Assembly: GCA_963697355.1 (NCBI GenBank)
Contig: CAVONV010000032.1
Location: forward strand, 62,001 to 126,000
Source: CAVONV01 sp963697355
GTDB lineage: Bacteria > Acidobacteriota > Vicinamibacteria > Marinacidobacterales > DATDRI01
DNA length: 64,000 nucleotides
Direction: 5' to 3'
The notes under the pieces were generated by a model, which worked only from the letters and a program-made list of their open reading frames with translations, ran no database searches and had not been told where the DNA came from. A program made the translations under genes and the position numbers. Positions 63,901 to 64,000 of this stretch are shown piece by piece; the first letter of the stretch is position 1; every line of letters starts with the position of its first letter.

Positions 63901-64000
63901 CGGTCAAAGACAGATTGCCGCTCGTTTCGAGCTGTGCTTGCTTGGTGTCGACGCGCACCCTCTCTTCGGTTTGCAGCGAAATATCGAGGGAGACCCGGTC
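60971..64000 (-). CDS. TamB-type (DUF490) domain fused to Omp85/TamA-type POTRA-barrel, 5' end beyond window
   Basis: The frame is open to the right edge; over 1000 residues are visible. The first 240 resemble the TamB C-terminal domain (DGTFTVGRNRFQITNGRLEF, DLASLLVTGRTLEKAGEGGQ, SRLTLGRSITDRLSITYSIA). POTRA-like repeats follow (VLINEGPLWRLVTLRFDGAD, GTIRIVGTTRTRESVIRRQL, FDDGDAVRVSELQKSQRNLY). An Omp85 barrel closes the protein, with the lid-lock motif ANSVRGFKQDS and terminal strand FHFSFGYAF. In proteobacteria TamA (outer membrane) and TamB (inner-membrane anchored) are separate partners; here both lie on one chain. It should help insert outer-membrane proteins or move lipids. Confidence 0.9.
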   Translation of the reverse strand, partial: DRVSLDISLQTEERVRVDTKQAQLETSGNLSLTGTLDSPEIAGNLDVRPDGTFTVGRNRFQITNGRLEFRDYPVSSPRLTLSAVTRVGSTLIRLDLEGEVDDLNTRLSAPDDPNLTEGDLASLLVTGRTLEKAGEGGQQIASTWAMSSMANLLNEGWGDMFTFGPPPGSGPLILEDEDNPTSRLTLGRSITDRLSITYSIALDKTEDKLWILDYQVARNVWVRTMQRRGNEYSLGFSHRFELDTKKTSSKATATPEQQKLSSIVVRGDYPGTEAEWLKQVRVKVGSQRDYWAAQEDAQRIQKELIKRGFRSAVVDVETQTFEGQTTLVFLIQAGPPLEIAWEGDDPGGDLKKKTEAAWNGRIPESYLVSDLALRATWDLRSQRYYLARVEGSVEETAEGRRVLFTTVKGARGTGISLDFQGNEVVDDAELAKALPDTKTPGFFVLLDKPSEMEKGIRLLYASRGYLEASIGTVETRYDAPSKTMHVVVLINEGPLWRLVTLRFDGADSMSPEALRDAIGLHEGQPFSLPEVKDAQVKIKSFYRESGFPDVAVKGELEEAPGGVEVTFHVEEGALAEVGTIRIVGTTRTRESVIRRQLTFDDGDAVRVSELQKSQRNLYDTRVFSSVDVRVDSGQEGKKHKDILVQVAERSDLDVSYGLRYNLVTQQDTSSIDTQPEGLEGVLRASIFNAFGAGTTLGFSAFVQSKRTLFRATERFPHFFRFRLPTELIVEVERERRDLGFEFQGWSVAFQQTRAWRQHETGRDRFAVQWNVTAGRFALGCDPGTQRDEDNIPDCNLLLSPVYEEEDEFRTTLGVSLIENRRDSLSNPSRGSFWSTTLQVSPKFLGSETQYVRLFGQLYYHHPLTKSLVWASSYRLGVASGSTEFLFIEDRFKAGGANSVRGFKQDSLGPSIAVPETDEEFFLGGQAVVVMNQELRFPLYKMLHGGVFYDTGNVFANVRDLSLSDLRHTAGAGVRLVFSFGVVRLDWARILDLQEGEDPSRFHFSFGYAF

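Noticed and set aside
1..64000. tRNA or rRNA genes
   Set aside because: I looked for T-loop GGTTCGAATCC-type words and rRNA-like blocks and found none outside coding sequence; a covariance-model search would be decisive.

Overview
The window looks like a chromosome segment of a Gram-negative, moderately GC-rich bacterium, most probably an Acidobacteriota member. The best lineage clue is a VWFA-related protein of the type named after Acidobacteria (10897-11844). It is supported by two large BNR/sortilin-like exoproteins, an ECF sigma/TonB cassette, several secreted peptidases and many outer-membrane parts (PagL-like barrel, Lol-like ABC system, Omp85). No rRNA, tRNA, CRISPR array or phage module was recognised. 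The segment may come from a metagenome assembly: several otherwise good genes carry one single-base indel, and 30.7-36.6 kb is full of them.

Layout. 0-9 kb: 5' part of a BNR propeller protein, an outer-membrane barrel, a PagL-like lipid A deacylase, a divergent SDF symporter fused to a solute-binding domain, a quinone-type oxidoreductase, and an RRM RNA-binding protein whose only sensible start codon is ATT. 9-13 kb: ECF sigma, membrane anti-sigma-like protein and TonB-domain protein in one overlapping cassette, then VWA and M29-like peptidase genes. 13-23 kb: C69 dipeptidase, phosphofructokinase and a truncated M28 peptidase in one minus-strand unit; VapBC; a GNAT protein; a frameshifted M3 oligopeptidase; a PD40 lipoprotein; a DsrE protein. 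23-28 kb: TetR, LolA-like protein, two FtsX-type permeases and an ABC ATPase, probably a lipoprotein or envelope trafficking operon. 28-37 kb: an MltF-like protein that has lost its catalytic Glu, then an indel-ridden run (Gfo/Idh/MocA oxidoreductase, DUF1080, M28 peptidase, FG-GAP/UnbV protein), a DUF4397 protein and an IS256-type transposase remnant. 37-46 kb: an AT-rich patch, a shikimate-kinase-like protein without a P-loop, cydAB plus a SOUL protein, a thioesterase, Hpt, an M20 amidohydrolase and a Kv-type channel. 46-54 kb: a cytochrome b6-type / Rieske / octaheme-TPR cytochrome operon and an M48 peptidase. 54-64 kb: a second BNR giant, LepB, a radical SAM protein, a STAS protein, and the C-terminal part of a TamB-Omp85 fusion running off the right edge.

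Intergenic spaces carry several dispersed repeat families: AAGAA(A/C)TC-type words in facing arms at five or six sites, GGGGACAG-type inverted repeats at three sites, a 16.6-copy 7-bp array, a G/C-rich composite repeat seen twice in opposite orientation, and a 148-bp palindromic element. At least two genes (vapB, tetR) appear to have leaderless promoters overlapped by operator-like palindromes.
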